NCBI RefSeq assembly: GCF_000349325.1
Contig: NC_020504.1
Coordinates: 8,846,326 to 8,910,325, forward strand
Direction: 5' to 3'
From: Streptomyces davaonensis JCM 4913
GTDB lineage: Bacteria; Actinomycetota; Actinomycetes; Streptomycetales; Streptomycetaceae
Length of the DNA stretch: 64,000 nt
Position 1 is the stretch's first letter. The number at the start of each line of letters is the position of its first letter. This document shows positions 52,265-60,721 of this stretch, one piece after another. The position numbers and the translations under genes were made by a program. Below the pieces are notes generated by a model. That model worked only from the letters and a program-made list of their open reading frames with translations. It did no database searches and was not told the origin of the DNA.

Positions 52265-53294
52265 ACCCCTTGCCCACACGCAGGAGCGGCGTACTCGGGC
52301 CACCGCCGTCGCGCACCCGAACATCGCGCTGATCAAGTACTGGGGCAAGCGGGACGAGAACCTGGTCCTGCCCCGGGTCGACAGCCTGTCGATGACCCTC
52401 GACATCTTCCCCACGACGACCACCGTCCGCCTGGCGCCCGACACCGGGCACGACATCGTGACGCTCAACGGCCGCACCGCCGAAGGTGAGCCGCTGCGGC
52501 GGATCGTCGCCTTCCTGGACCTGGTGCGGGAACGGGCCGGGTCGGCCTGTCCGGCCGTCGTGGACAGCGAGAACACCGTTCCCACCGGGGCGGGCCTCGC
52601 CTCCTCCGCGAGCGGGTTCGCCGCCCTGGCCGTCGCCGCCTCGGCCGCGTACGGACTCGGCCTCGACGCCACAGCCCTGTCCCGGCTGGCCCGGCGCGGC
52701 TCCGGGTCCGCCTGCCGCTCGCTCTTCGGCGGGTTCGCCGTGTGGCACGCGGGCCTGGACGCCGCGACCGTGGCGGAGGCCGACCTCGCCTCCCACGCCG
52801 AGCCCGTACTCTGCGGCGACCTCGATCCGGCACTGGTCGTCGCCGTCGTCGACGCGGGCCCGAAGACCGTCTCCAGCCGGGCCGCCATGCGCCGGACCGT
52901 CGACACCTCCCCGCTGTACGAACCGTGGGCCGTCTCCAGCGCCCGGGACCTGACCGAGATGAGGGCCGCGCTGCTCGCCGGGGACATCGAGGCCGTCGGG
53001 GAGATCGCGGAGCGCAACGCGCTCGGCATGCACGCGACCATGCTGGCGGCGCGGCCCGCCGTGCGCTATCTGTCGCCCGCCACGCTCACCGTCCTCGACC
53101 GGGTGCTCCGCCTCCGCCAGGACGGCATCCCGGCCTACGCCACCATGGACGCCGGGCCGAACGTCAAGGTGCTGTGCCGTCGGCCGGACGCCGACACGGT
53201 CGCCGAGGCCCTGCGTGGTGCCGTCGCCGACGGCTCGGTGGTGGTCGCCGCACCGGGGCCGGGCGCCCGTCCGGTGCACGAGGACGGCCGGTGA
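52254..53294 (+). CDS. mvaD: diphosphomevalonate decarboxylase, 346 aa
   Basis: It converts mevalonate diphosphate to isopentenyl diphosphate with ATP, releasing CO2 and phosphate. Family marks are HPNIALIKYWGKRDE at the N-terminus, the GHMP loop PTGAGLASSASGF, and the C-terminal YATMDAGPNVKVL holding the catalytic Asp. Length is normal. The ATG at 52254 lies inside the end of the kinase gene, and its stop overlaps the next GTG (GTGA), so all are translationally coupled. Confidence 0.94.
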   Translation: MRAEPLAHTQERRTRATAVAHPNIALIKYWGKRDENLVLPRVDSLSMTLDIFPTTTTVRLAPDTGHDIVTLNGRTAEGEPLRRIVAFLDLVRERAGSACPAVVDSENTVPTGAGLASSASGFAALAVAASAAYGLGLDATALSRLARRGSGSACRSLFGGFAVWHAGLDAATVAEADLASHAEPVLCGDLDPALVVAVVDAGPKTVSSRAAMRRTVDTSPLYEPWAVSSARDLTEMRAALLAGDIEAVGEIAERNALGMHATMLAARPAVRYLSPATLTVLDRVLRLRQDGIPAYATMDAGPNVKVLCRRPDADTVAEALRGAVADGSVVVAAPGPGARPVHEDGR

Positions 53295-54379
53295 CCGTCG
53301 TCCGGCGGGCACCGGGCAAGCTGTTCGTGGCGGGGGAGTACGCGGTGGTCGACCCCGGCAACCCGGCGATCCTCGTCGCCGTCGACCGCCACGTCACCGT
53401 CACCGTGACCGACCCCACCGAGCCGGGCGTCCAGATCACCTCCGACCTCGGACCGACCGCCCAGCGCCACCACTGGAAGGACGGCAGGCTCGGCGCGGAG
53501 CCGTACGCGCGCAGCGGCTTCGCCCCCGTGCTGTCGGCGATCGACACTGTCGCCCGGCTGCTGTCCGAACACGGCGCACCCGCACCGGAGTTCAGCCTCT
53601 CGATCGAGAGCGGACTGCACGACCACGGCACCAAGTACGGCCTGGGGTCCAGCGGCGCGGTGACCGTGGCGACCGTCGACGCCGTCGCCGCGTACCGGGG
53701 ACTCGCGCTCAGCGACGAGGAACGCTTCCGGCTGGCCCTGATCGCGAGCGCCGAACTCGACCCCAAGGGCTCCGGCGGAGACCTCGCCGCCAGTACCTGG
53801 GGCGGCTGGATCGCCTACCGGGCGCCCGACCGGATCGCGGTACGGGACCTCGCCCGCACCCGAGGCGTCGAGGCGGCGCTGCGCGCACCGTGGCCCGGCT
53901 TCGGCATACGGCGGCTCCCCGGGCCCGAGGGCCTGTCGCTGGAGGTCGGCTGGACCGGGCACCCGGCCTCCACCACCGCCCTGGTGTCCGGCCTGCACCG
54001 CAGGACCTGGCGCGGCACCCCCGCCCACCGGCGCTTCGTGCGCGCCACCACCGACTGTGTGCGCGCCGCGATCTCGGCCCTGGAACGCGGCGACGACCAG
54101 GAACTCATGGACCGGATCCGCCAGGCCCGCCGTGAACTGACCCGGCTCGACGACGAGATGGCGCTCGGCATCCACACCGCCCGGCTGGCGGCGCTGTGCG
54201 AGATCGCCGAAGCCGCCGGAGGCGCCGCCAAACCCTCCGGGGCGGGCGGCGGGGACTGCGGCATCGCGCTGCTGGCCGCCACCGCCACCCGGGACATCGC
54301 TCGACTGCGCGAACGGTGGGCCGCCGCCGGGGTCGTACCCCTGCCGATCCGGCCCGCCGCGGAAGGGAACCCGCAATGA
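53291..54379 (+). CDS. mvaK2: phosphomevalonate kinase, 362 aa
   Basis: The third GHMP kinase of the run forms mevalonate diphosphate. It starts VTVVRRAPGKLFVAGEYAVV, characteristic of this enzyme, with motif 2 GTKYGLGSSGAVTVATV and motif 3 KPSGAGGGDCGIALL. The GTG at 53291 overlaps the decarboxylase stop; the end overlaps the isomerase ATG. The order (MK, MDD, PMK, IDI-2, HMGR, HMGS, NphT7) equals that known from Streptomyces CL190. Confidence 0.94.
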   Translation: MTVVRRAPGKLFVAGEYAVVDPGNPAILVAVDRHVTVTVTDPTEPGVQITSDLGPTAQRHHWKDGRLGAEPYARSGFAPVLSAIDTVARLLSEHGAPAPEFSLSIESGLHDHGTKYGLGSSGAVTVATVDAVAAYRGLALSDEERFRLALIASAELDPKGSGGDLAASTWGGWIAYRAPDRIAVRDLARTRGVEAALRAPWPGFGIRRLPGPEGLSLEVGWTGHPASTTALVSGLHRRTWRGTPAHRRFVRATTDCVRAAISALERGDDQELMDRIRQARRELTRLDDEMALGIHTARLAALCEIAEAAGGAAKPSGAGGGDCGIALLAATATRDIARLRERWAAAGVVPLPIRPAAEGNPQ

Positions 54380-55467
54380 TCTCTCAACGCAAGGACGACC
54401 ATGTCCGCCTCGCTGTCGAGCAACAGCAACAGCACAGCGGACACAACCAGTTCGACGAGGTGACGTTCGTCCATCACGCCCTGGCCGGACTCGACCGCGC
54501 CGACGTCTCCCTGGCCACCACCTTCGCCGGACTCGGCTGGCCGGTGCCGCTGTACATCAACGCGATGACCGGCGGCAGTGAACGGACCGGCGCCATCAAC
54601 CGGGACCTCGGCATCGCCGCCCGCGAGACCGGCGTGCCCATCGCCTCCGGGTCCATGAGCGCCTACTTCAAGAACCCGGACTGCGCCGGCACCTTCAGCG
54701 TGCTCCGCGAGGAGAACCCCCGGGGGTTCGTGATCGCCAACGTCAACGCCACGGCCACCGTCGACATGGCGCGCAGCGCGGTCGACCTGCTGCGGGCCGA
54801 CGCCCTCCAGATCCACATCAACACCGTGCAGGAGACGGTGATGCCGGAGGGCGACCGATCCTTCGCCTCCTGGGTCCCGCAGATCGAGAGGATCGCCGGC
54901 GGCCTCGAGGTCCCCGTCATCGTCAAGGAGGTCGGCTTCGGGCTCAGCCGCGAGACCGTCGGCCTGCTCGACAGCCTCGGCGTCCGCCTCGCCGACCTCG
55001 GCGGGCGGGGCGGCACCGACTTCGCCCGGATCGAGAACGGCCGCCGCGAACTCGCCGACTACGCCTATCTCACCGGCTGGGGCCAGTCCACCGCCGCCTG
55101 TCTCCTCGATGCTCAGGACGCCCCGATCCCCGTCCTCGCCTCCGGCGGGGTGCGCCACCCGCTGGACGTGGCCCGCGCGCTGGCACTCGGCGCCTCCGGC
55201 GTCGGCGTCTCCGGCACCTTCCTGCGCACCCTGCTCGACGGCGGTGTGACCGCGCTGATCGAGCGGATCACCACCTGGCTCGACCAACTGGCCGCACTCC
55301 AGACGGTGCTAGGCGCCCGCACCCCCGCCGACCTGACCCACTGCGATCTGCTGATCCACGGCGAGCTGCGCGCCTTCTGCGCCGACCGGGGCATCGACAT
55401 CCGGCCCTTCGCCCGCCGTTCCGGCACCCTCGACGTCCGCCACGAGATGACGGGAAACACACGATGA
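54376..55467 (+). CDS. fni: type 2 isopentenyl-diphosphate delta-isomerase (FMN-dependent), 363 aa
   Basis: Interconverts IPP and DMAPP using reduced FMN, NADPH and Mg2+. Marks are RKDDHVRLAVEQ at the N-terminus, YINAMTGGSERTGAIN, QIHINTVQETVMPEGDR, VIVKEVGFGLS and DLGGRGGTDFARIEN, the last a flavin/phosphate-binding loop of the TIM barrel. It supplies DMAPP, needed as allylic starter by the prenyltransferase or a prenyl diphosphate synthase elsewhere. ATG 54376 overlaps the upstream stop and its own stop overlaps the HMG-CoA reductase ATG. Confidence 0.95.
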   Translation: MISQRKDDHVRLAVEQQQQHSGHNQFDEVTFVHHALAGLDRADVSLATTFAGLGWPVPLYINAMTGGSERTGAINRDLGIAARETGVPIASGSMSAYFKNPDCAGTFSVLREENPRGFVIANVNATATVDMARSAVDLLRADALQIHINTVQETVMPEGDRSFASWVPQIERIAGGLEVPVIVKEVGFGLSRETVGLLDSLGVRLADLGGRGGTDFARIENGRRELADYAYLTGWGQSTAACLLDAQDAPIPVLASGGVRHPLDVARALALGASGVGVSGTFLRTLLDGGVTALIERITTWLDQLAALQTVLGARTPADLTHCDLLIHGELRAFCADRGIDIRPFARRSGTLDVRHEMTGNTR

Positions 55468-56522
55468 CCGACCACCCGATCGCCGGGGTTCCGATGCGCT
55501 GGGTGGGCCCCCTGCGCATCTCGGGGAACGTGGCCACCACCGAGACCCAAGTCCCGCTCGCCACCTACGAGTCACCGCTGTGGCCCTCCGTCGGCCGGGG
55601 CGCCAAGGTCTCCATGCTGGCCGAGCGGGGCATCGTCGCCACCCTCGTCGACGAGCGGATGACCCGGTCGGTCCTCGTGGAGGCGCTCGACGCGCAGACC
55701 GCGCTGAACGCGGCGCGGACCATCGACGCCCGCATCGGCGAGCTGCGCGAGGTGGTGCGCACATGCAGCCGGTACGCCGAACTCATCGGCGTCCGCCACG
55801 AGATCAACGCCAACCTGCTGTTCATCCGCTTCGAGTTCAGCACCGGCGACGCCTCCGGGCACAACATGGCCACGCTCGCCTCCGACGTACTGCTGCGGCA
55901 TCTGCTGGAGACGATCCCGGGCATCGCCTACGGATCGATCTCCGGCAACTACTGCACGGACAAGAAGGCGACCGCCGTCAACGGCATCCTCGGCCGCGGC
56001 AAGAACGTCGTCACCGAACTGCTCGTACCGCGTGACGTCGTCGAACGAGTCCTGCGGACCACGGCCGACCGCGTCGTCGAGCTGAACGTCCGCAAGAACC
56101 TGCTGGGCACCCTGCTGGCCGGCGGCATCCGCTCGGCCAACGCCCACTTCGCGAACATGCTGCTCGGCTTCTACCTGGCCACCGGCCAGGACGCGGCCAA
56201 CATCGTCGAGGGCTCCCAGGGCGTGGTCATGGCCGAGGACCGGGACGGCGACCTCTATTTCGCCTGCACCCTGCCCAACCTGATCGTCGGCTCCGTCGGC
56301 AACGGCAAGGGCCTGGACTTCGTGGAGGCCAACCTGACCCGGCTCGGCTGCCGTGCCGACCGCGACCCCGGCGAGAACGCCCGCCGACTCGCCGTCATCG
56401 GGGCGGCGACCGTGCTGTGCGGGGAACTCTCGCTCCTCGCCGCGCAGACCAACCCCGGCGAACTCATGCGAGCGCACGTCCAGTTGGAACGCCACAACGA
56501 GACAGCGAAGGCCGGTGTCTGA
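55464..56522 (+). CDS. mvaA: 3-hydroxy-3-methylglutaryl-CoA reductase, 352 aa
   Basis: Reduces HMG-CoA to mevalonate, the committed step of the pathway. The N-terminal RISGNVATTETQVPLATYE provides the catalytic-Glu region. SISGNYCTDKKATAVNGILG holds the catalytic Lys, TGQDAANIVEGSQGVVMAE the catalytic Asp, and LSLLAAQTNPGELMRAH near the C-terminus belongs to the catalytic-His segment. It has no membrane anchor and is of the short soluble kind found in actinomycete mevalonate clusters. Coupled to the isomerase gene by an ATGA overlap. Confidence 0.95.
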   Translation: MTDHPIAGVPMRWVGPLRISGNVATTETQVPLATYESPLWPSVGRGAKVSMLAERGIVATLVDERMTRSVLVEALDAQTALNAARTIDARIGELREVVRTCSRYAELIGVRHEINANLLFIRFEFSTGDASGHNMATLASDVLLRHLLETIPGIAYGSISGNYCTDKKATAVNGILGRGKNVVTELLVPRDVVERVLRTTADRVVELNVRKNLLGTLLAGGIRSANAHFANMLLGFYLATGQDAANIVEGSQGVVMAEDRDGDLYFACTLPNLIVGSVGNGKGLDFVEANLTRLGCRADRDPGENARRLAVIGAATVLCGELSLLAAQTNPGELMRAHVQLERHNETAKAGV

Positions 56523-56525
56523 GGA

Positions 56526-57701
56526 ATGGCCAACGAGCCCGCCGTAGGAATACACGATCTGTCGTTCGCGACCACCGAGTTCGTCCTCCCGCACACGGTG
56601 CTCGCCGAGCACAACGGCACCGACATCGGCAAGTACCACCACGGCATCGGGCAGTGGTCGATGAGCGTGGCCGCCGCCGACGAGGACATCGTGACCATGG
56701 GCGCGGCAGCCGCCGCACCGCTCGTCCGGCGGCACGGCAGCGACGGCATCCGCACCATCCTCTTCGCGACCGAGTCCTCCATCGACCAGGCGAAGTCGGC
56801 CGGCATCTACGTCCACTCCCTGCTCGGACTGGACTCGGCCACCCGGGTCGTCGAACTCAAGCAGGCCTGCTACGGCGCCACGGCGGCCCTCCAGTTCGCC
56901 GTCGGCCTGGTCCGCCGCGACCCCGGGCAGCGGGTGCTGGTGATCGCCTCCGACGTCTCCAAGTACGAGCTGGACAGCCCCGGCGAGGCCACCCAGGGTG
57001 CCGCCGCCGTGGCCCTGCTGGTCGGCGCGGATCCCGCGCTGGTGCGCGTCGAGGAGCCCTCGGGGGTGTTCACCGCCGACGTCATGGACTTCTGGCGGCC
57101 GAACTACCGGGAGGCCGCCCTCGTCGACGGGCAGGAGTCCATCGGCGCGTATCTGCTGGCGGTGCAGGGCAGTTGGAAGGACTACACCGAGCAGGGCGGG
57201 CGCACGCTCGACGAGTTCGCCGCGTTCTGCTACCACCAGCCGTTCACGAAGATGGCGTACAAGGCCCACCGCCACCTCCTCAACTACTGCGGCCACGGCG
57301 TCGACGAGGACCGTGTCAGCCGGGACCTCGGGCCGACCACGGCCTACAACAGCGTCATCGGCAACAGCTACACCGCCTCGGTGTACCTCGCCCTCGCCGC
57401 CCTGCTCGACCAGAGGGACGATCTGGACGACCGGCCCGTCGGCTTCCTCAGCTACGGCTCCGGCAGCGTCGCCGAGTTCTTCGCGGGCACCGTCGCCCCC
57501 GGCTACCGGGACCACCTGCGCACCACGGCGCACCGCGACGCGATCGACCGCCGCAAGCCCGTGGACTACGTCCGCTACCGCGCCCTGCACGAGCACTCCT
57601 TCCCGACGGACGGCGGCGACCACCCCACCCTGGCCGACACCACCGGCCCGTTCCGGCTGGCGGCCCTGCGCGGCCACAAGCGGATCTACGAGACGCGTTA
57701 G
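56526..57701 (+). CDS. mvaS: 3-hydroxy-3-methylglutaryl-CoA synthase, 391 aa
   Basis: Condenses acetyl-CoA with acetoacetyl-CoA to HMG-CoA. Thiolase-fold marks are C115 in VELKQACYGATAAL (acylated Cys), TESSIDQAKS with the general acid/base Glu, and YHQPFTKMAYKAH with the His. SYGSGSVAEFF is near the end. The ATG follows the reductase stop after three bases (TGAGGA), so it is co-translated. Its acetoacetyl-CoA would come from the next gene product instead of a thiolase. Confidence 0.95.
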   Translation: MANEPAVGIHDLSFATTEFVLPHTVLAEHNGTDIGKYHHGIGQWSMSVAAADEDIVTMGAAAAAPLVRRHGSDGIRTILFATESSIDQAKSAGIYVHSLLGLDSATRVVELKQACYGATAALQFAVGLVRRDPGQRVLVIASDVSKYELDSPGEATQGAAAVALLVGADPALVRVEEPSGVFTADVMDFWRPNYREAALVDGQESIGAYLLAVQGSWKDYTEQGGRTLDEFAAFCYHQPFTKMAYKAHRHLLNYCGHGVDEDRVSRDLGPTTAYNSVIGNSYTASVYLALAALLDQRDDLDDRPVGFLSYGSGSVAEFFAGTVAPGYRDHLRTTAHRDAIDRRKPVDYVRYRALHEHSFPTDGGDHPTLADTTGPFRLAALRGHKRIYETR

Positions 57702-57764
57702 CCGACCGAGCCGGATCCAGACGGCTTGAGCCGTGTCCAGACCGATCGAGGGGAAGACGGGCAC

Positions 57765-58739
57765 ATGACCGAAGTCGGGGTCCTCGGCACCGGTGCTCAC
57801 GTGCCGGACCGGGTTGTCTCCAATGACGAGGCCGGAGCCGGGGCGGGCGTCGACGACGCCTGGGTGGTGCGCAAGACCGCGATCCGGCAACGCCGTTGGG
57901 CCGCCCCCGGCCAGGCCACCTCGGACCTGGCAGCGGCCGCCGGACGGGCCGCGCTGGCGGACGCCGGGATCACCGCCGACCAGGTGTCCGTGATCGTCGT
58001 CGCCACCTCCACACCCGACCGCCCCCAACCACCCACCGCCGCCTATGTGCAACACCTGCTGGGCGCCGTGGACGCGTCCGCGTTCGACGTCAACGCCGTC
58101 TGCTCCGGCGAGGTCTTCGCGCTCGCCGCGGCCGAGGGGATCCTCACCAGAAGGGGTGGCTGCGCGCTGGTCATCGGCGCCGATGTGTACTCCCGGATCC
58201 TGAACCCGGCCGACCGCAGAACCGTGGTCCTGTTCGGCGACGGCGCCGGCGCGATGGTCCTGGGCCTGGAGCGGGGCGCCCGCGTCCGCAACCTCGCCAC
58301 GCACACCTTCGGCGAGCTGTCGGGCCTGATCGAGGTACCCGCGGGCGGCAGCCGACTCCCCGCCGACCGCGCGGCCCGGGAGGCCGGACTGCACTACTTC
58401 ACGATGGACGGCCGCGCGGTGCGTCGCTTCGTCGAGGACCGACTGCCGTTGCTCACCAAGCAGTTCCTGCACGAGAGCGGCGTCGGCCCCGACGACATCG
58501 CCCACTTCGTGCCGCACCAGGCCAACGGAGTCCTCCTCGACTCCGTCTTCGCCGAACTGGCCCTGCCCCGGGCCACCATGCACCGCACGCTCACGCACTA
58601 CGGCAACACCGGAGCCGCCGCCATCCCGATCACCGTCGCGGAAGCCGCCCGCACCGGAGCCTTCCGGCCCGGCGACCTGATCCTCCTGGCCGGTTTCGGC
58701 GGGGGCATGGCCGCGGGGTTCGCGTTGGTCGAGTGGTGA
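57765..58739 (+). CDS. nphT7: acetoacetyl-CoA synthase NphT7-type (KAS III-like), 324 aa
   Basis: NphT7 makes acetoacetyl-CoA irreversibly from acetyl-CoA and malonyl-CoA, driving the mevalonate pathway. This protein has the KAS III fold: C113 (NAVCSGEVFA), HFVPHQANG with the His, and HYGNTGAAAIPIT with the Asn. From memory, the strings STPDRPQPPTAAYVQH and VPHQANGV coincide with NphT7, and location at the end of the mevalonate genes is the NphT7 context, so it is not FabH. Start ATG 57765 follows GAGGGGAAG; the frame is open from 57726. The TGA overlaps a GTG (58736) in the next frame. Confidence 0.93.
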   Translation: MTEVGVLGTGAHVPDRVVSNDEAGAGAGVDDAWVVRKTAIRQRRWAAPGQATSDLAAAAGRAALADAGITADQVSVIVVATSTPDRPQPPTAAYVQHLLGAVDASAFDVNAVCSGEVFALAAAEGILTRRGGCALVIGADVYSRILNPADRRTVVLFGDGAGAMVLGLERGARVRNLATHTFGELSGLIEVPAGGSRLPADRAAREAGLHYFTMDGRAVRRFVEDRLPLLTKQFLHESGVGPDDIAHFVPHQANGVLLDSVFAELALPRATMHRTLTHYGNTGAAAIPITVAEAARTGAFRPGDLILLAGFGGGMAAGFALVEW

Positions 58740-58762
58740 AGACCTCGGCAGAAGCGGAAACC

Positions 58763-60721
58763 ATGTCAACGAGACACTGCACCGTGGGCCTGATCGGCTG
58801 CGGCCCACGCGGGCTCTCGGTGATCGAGCGGCTCTGCGCCAACGCCCGCTCGCAGCCCGAGGGCAGTACGGTCCACGTCCATGTCATCGACCCCTACCCG
58901 CCCGGCTCCGGCAAGGTGTGGCGCACCGACCAGTCCCGCCATCTGCTCATGAACACCGTGGCCGGACAGATATCCGTGTTCACCGACGCCTCCGTGGACC
59001 TGCGCGGCCCGCTGGAACCGGGCCCGAGCCTGTACGAGTGGGCAAAGGCCCTCGTCGCGGGCCGGTACGGCGATGTCTGCCCGGCCCATGTCCTGGAAGA
59101 AGCGGGCGAGTTGGGGCCCGACAGCTACCCGACCCGCGCCTTCTACGGGCGGTATCTGCAATGGGCGTACCGGCGCGTCGTCGACGGCGCGCCCGCCGGG
59201 CTGACCGTCACCACGCACGCCTGCCGCGCCGTCGCCCTCGACGACGACCCCGACGCCGAGGACAGGACCATGCAGCGCGTGGTGCTCGACGACGGAACCG
59301 TCCTGTCGGGCCTGCACGCCGTGGTCCTGTGCCAGGGCCATCTGCCGGCCCGCGCCGACACCCACGAGCGGGAGTTCGCCGCCCGGGCATGCGCGGCGGG
59401 CCTGGTCCGCATCGCGCCCGCCAACCCCGCCGACGTCGACCTCGATGTGCTGGCCCCGGGCACCAAGGTGCTGCTGCGCGGGCTCGGGCTGAACTTCTTC
59501 GACCACATGGCCGAGTTCACCGTCGGCCGCGGCGGCTCCTTCTCCCGCGCCGCAGGACGGCTCGTCTACCACCCCGGCGGGCAAGAGCCGTATCTCTACG
59601 CCGGATCCCGGCGCGGCATCCCGTACCAGGCCCGGGGCGACAACGAGAAGGGCCCCCACGGACGGCACGAGCCGCTGCTGCTCACCGCCGACCGCGTCGC
59701 CGAACTGCGGTCCACACACGAGAGGTTCGGCCTCGACTTTCGCACCGACCTGTGGCCGCTGCTTTCCCGCGAGGTCGAAGCCGTCTACTACCGCACGCTG
59801 TTCACCTCACGCGGGCACAACGCCCGCGCCGAGCAGCTCCAGGACGACTTCCTGGCGGCCGGAGCGGGGGAGCGGGAGAAGGACGCGGTGCTGTCGGCGT
59901 ACGGGATCAGCGAGAAGTTCCGCTGGGACTGGGATCTGATCGCCCGCCCTTACCGGGACCGGGAGTTCACCGGCCCCCGGGACTTCACCGACTGGCTCCT
60001 GGAGTACCTGCGCAGGGACGTCGCGGAAGCCCGGTGCGGCAATGTCAGCGGCCCGCTCAAGGCCGCCCTCGACGTCCTGCGGGACCTGCGCAACGAGGTC
60101 CGCCTCGCCGTCGACCACGGTGGGCTGCACGGCGACTCGTACCGCGCCGACCTGGACGACTGGTACACCCCGCTCAACGCGTTCCTGTCCATCGGACCGC
60201 CCGCCCGGCGCGTCGAGGAGATGATCGCCCTGATCGAGGCCGGAGTGCTGAGGGTGATCGGTCCCGGTCTGCGGGTGGCGGTCGACGGCGACGGGTACGG
60301 TGCCGGGTCGCCGCTCGTGCCGGGTTCCGAGGTCCGGGTGGACGCGCTCGTCGAGGCCCGGCTGCCCGACATCACCCTGCGCCGGACCGGCGATCTGCTG
60401 CTGCGCCGGCTGCTGGCCACCGGGCAGTGCACCACCTACCGCATCCGCACCCGCTCCGGCGGCACCTACGAGAGCGACGGACTGGCCGTCACCGAGCAGC
60501 CGTTCCGCCTCGTCGACGCGGCGGGACAGGCACATCCGCGCCGCTTCGCGTTCGGCGTGCCCACGGAGTCGGTGCACTGGGTGACGGCCGCGGGCATCCG
60601 GCCGGGCGTCAACTCGGTGACCCTGACGGACTCCGACGCCATCGCCCGCGCGGCGCTCGCCTGTGGAGACGTGGACCGGCGGGACGCTCACACCGGAAAA
60701 GGACTCACCCATGCCCACTGA
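58763..60721 (+). CDS. flavin-dependent monooxygenase, CreE/FzmM-like (aspartate to nitrosuccinate), 652 aa
   Basis: The N-terminal FAD-binding Rossmann fold is VGLIGCGPRGLSVIERL (GxGPxG at 12-17). A second dinucleotide-type segment follows, LLRGLGLNFFDHMAEF. The size (about 650 aa) and NAD(P)-binding_9-like N-terminus fit the family of CreE and FzmM, which oxidise the aspartate amino group to nitrosuccinate. The call is strengthened by the lyase gene that overlaps its end by 11 bases, since CreE and CreD always act as a pair. GTG 58736, overlapping the NphT7 stop, is an alternative start. A generic N-hydroxylase role cannot be excluded. Confidence 0.82.
   Translation: MSTRHCTVGLIGCGPRGLSVIERLCANARSQPEGSTVHVHVIDPYPPGSGKVWRTDQSRHLLMNTVAGQISVFTDASVDLRGPLEPGPSLYEWAKALVAGRYGDVCPAHVLEEAGELGPDSYPTRAFYGRYLQWAYRRVVDGAPAGLTVTTHACRAVALDDDPDAEDRTMQRVVLDDGTVLSGLHAVVLCQGHLPARADTHEREFAARACAAGLVRIAPANPADVDLDVLAPGTKVLLRGLGLNFFDHMAEFTVGRGGSFSRAAGRLVYHPGGQEPYLYAGSRRGIPYQARGDNEKGPHGRHEPLLLTADRVAELRSTHERFGLDFRTDLWPLLSREVEAVYYRTLFTSRGHNARAEQLQDDFLAAGAGEREKDAVLSAYGISEKFRWDWDLIARPYRDREFTGPRDFTDWLLEYLRRDVAEARCGNVSGPLKAALDVLRDLRNEVRLAVDHGGLHGDSYRADLDDWYTPLNAFLSIGPPARRVEEMIALIEAGVLRVIGPGLRVAVDGDGYGAGSPLVPGSEVRVDALVEARLPDITLRRTGDLLLRRLLATGQCTTYRIRTRSGGTYESDGLAVTEQPFRLVDAAGQAHPRRFAFGVPTESVHWVTAAGIRPGVNSVTLTDSDAIARAALACGDVDRRDAHTGKGLTHAH

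Noticed and set aside
57765-58739. FabH (fatty-acid initiation KAS III)
   Set aside because: The position in the mevalonate operon and sequence stretches recalled as those of NphT7 favour acetoacetyl-CoA synthase.
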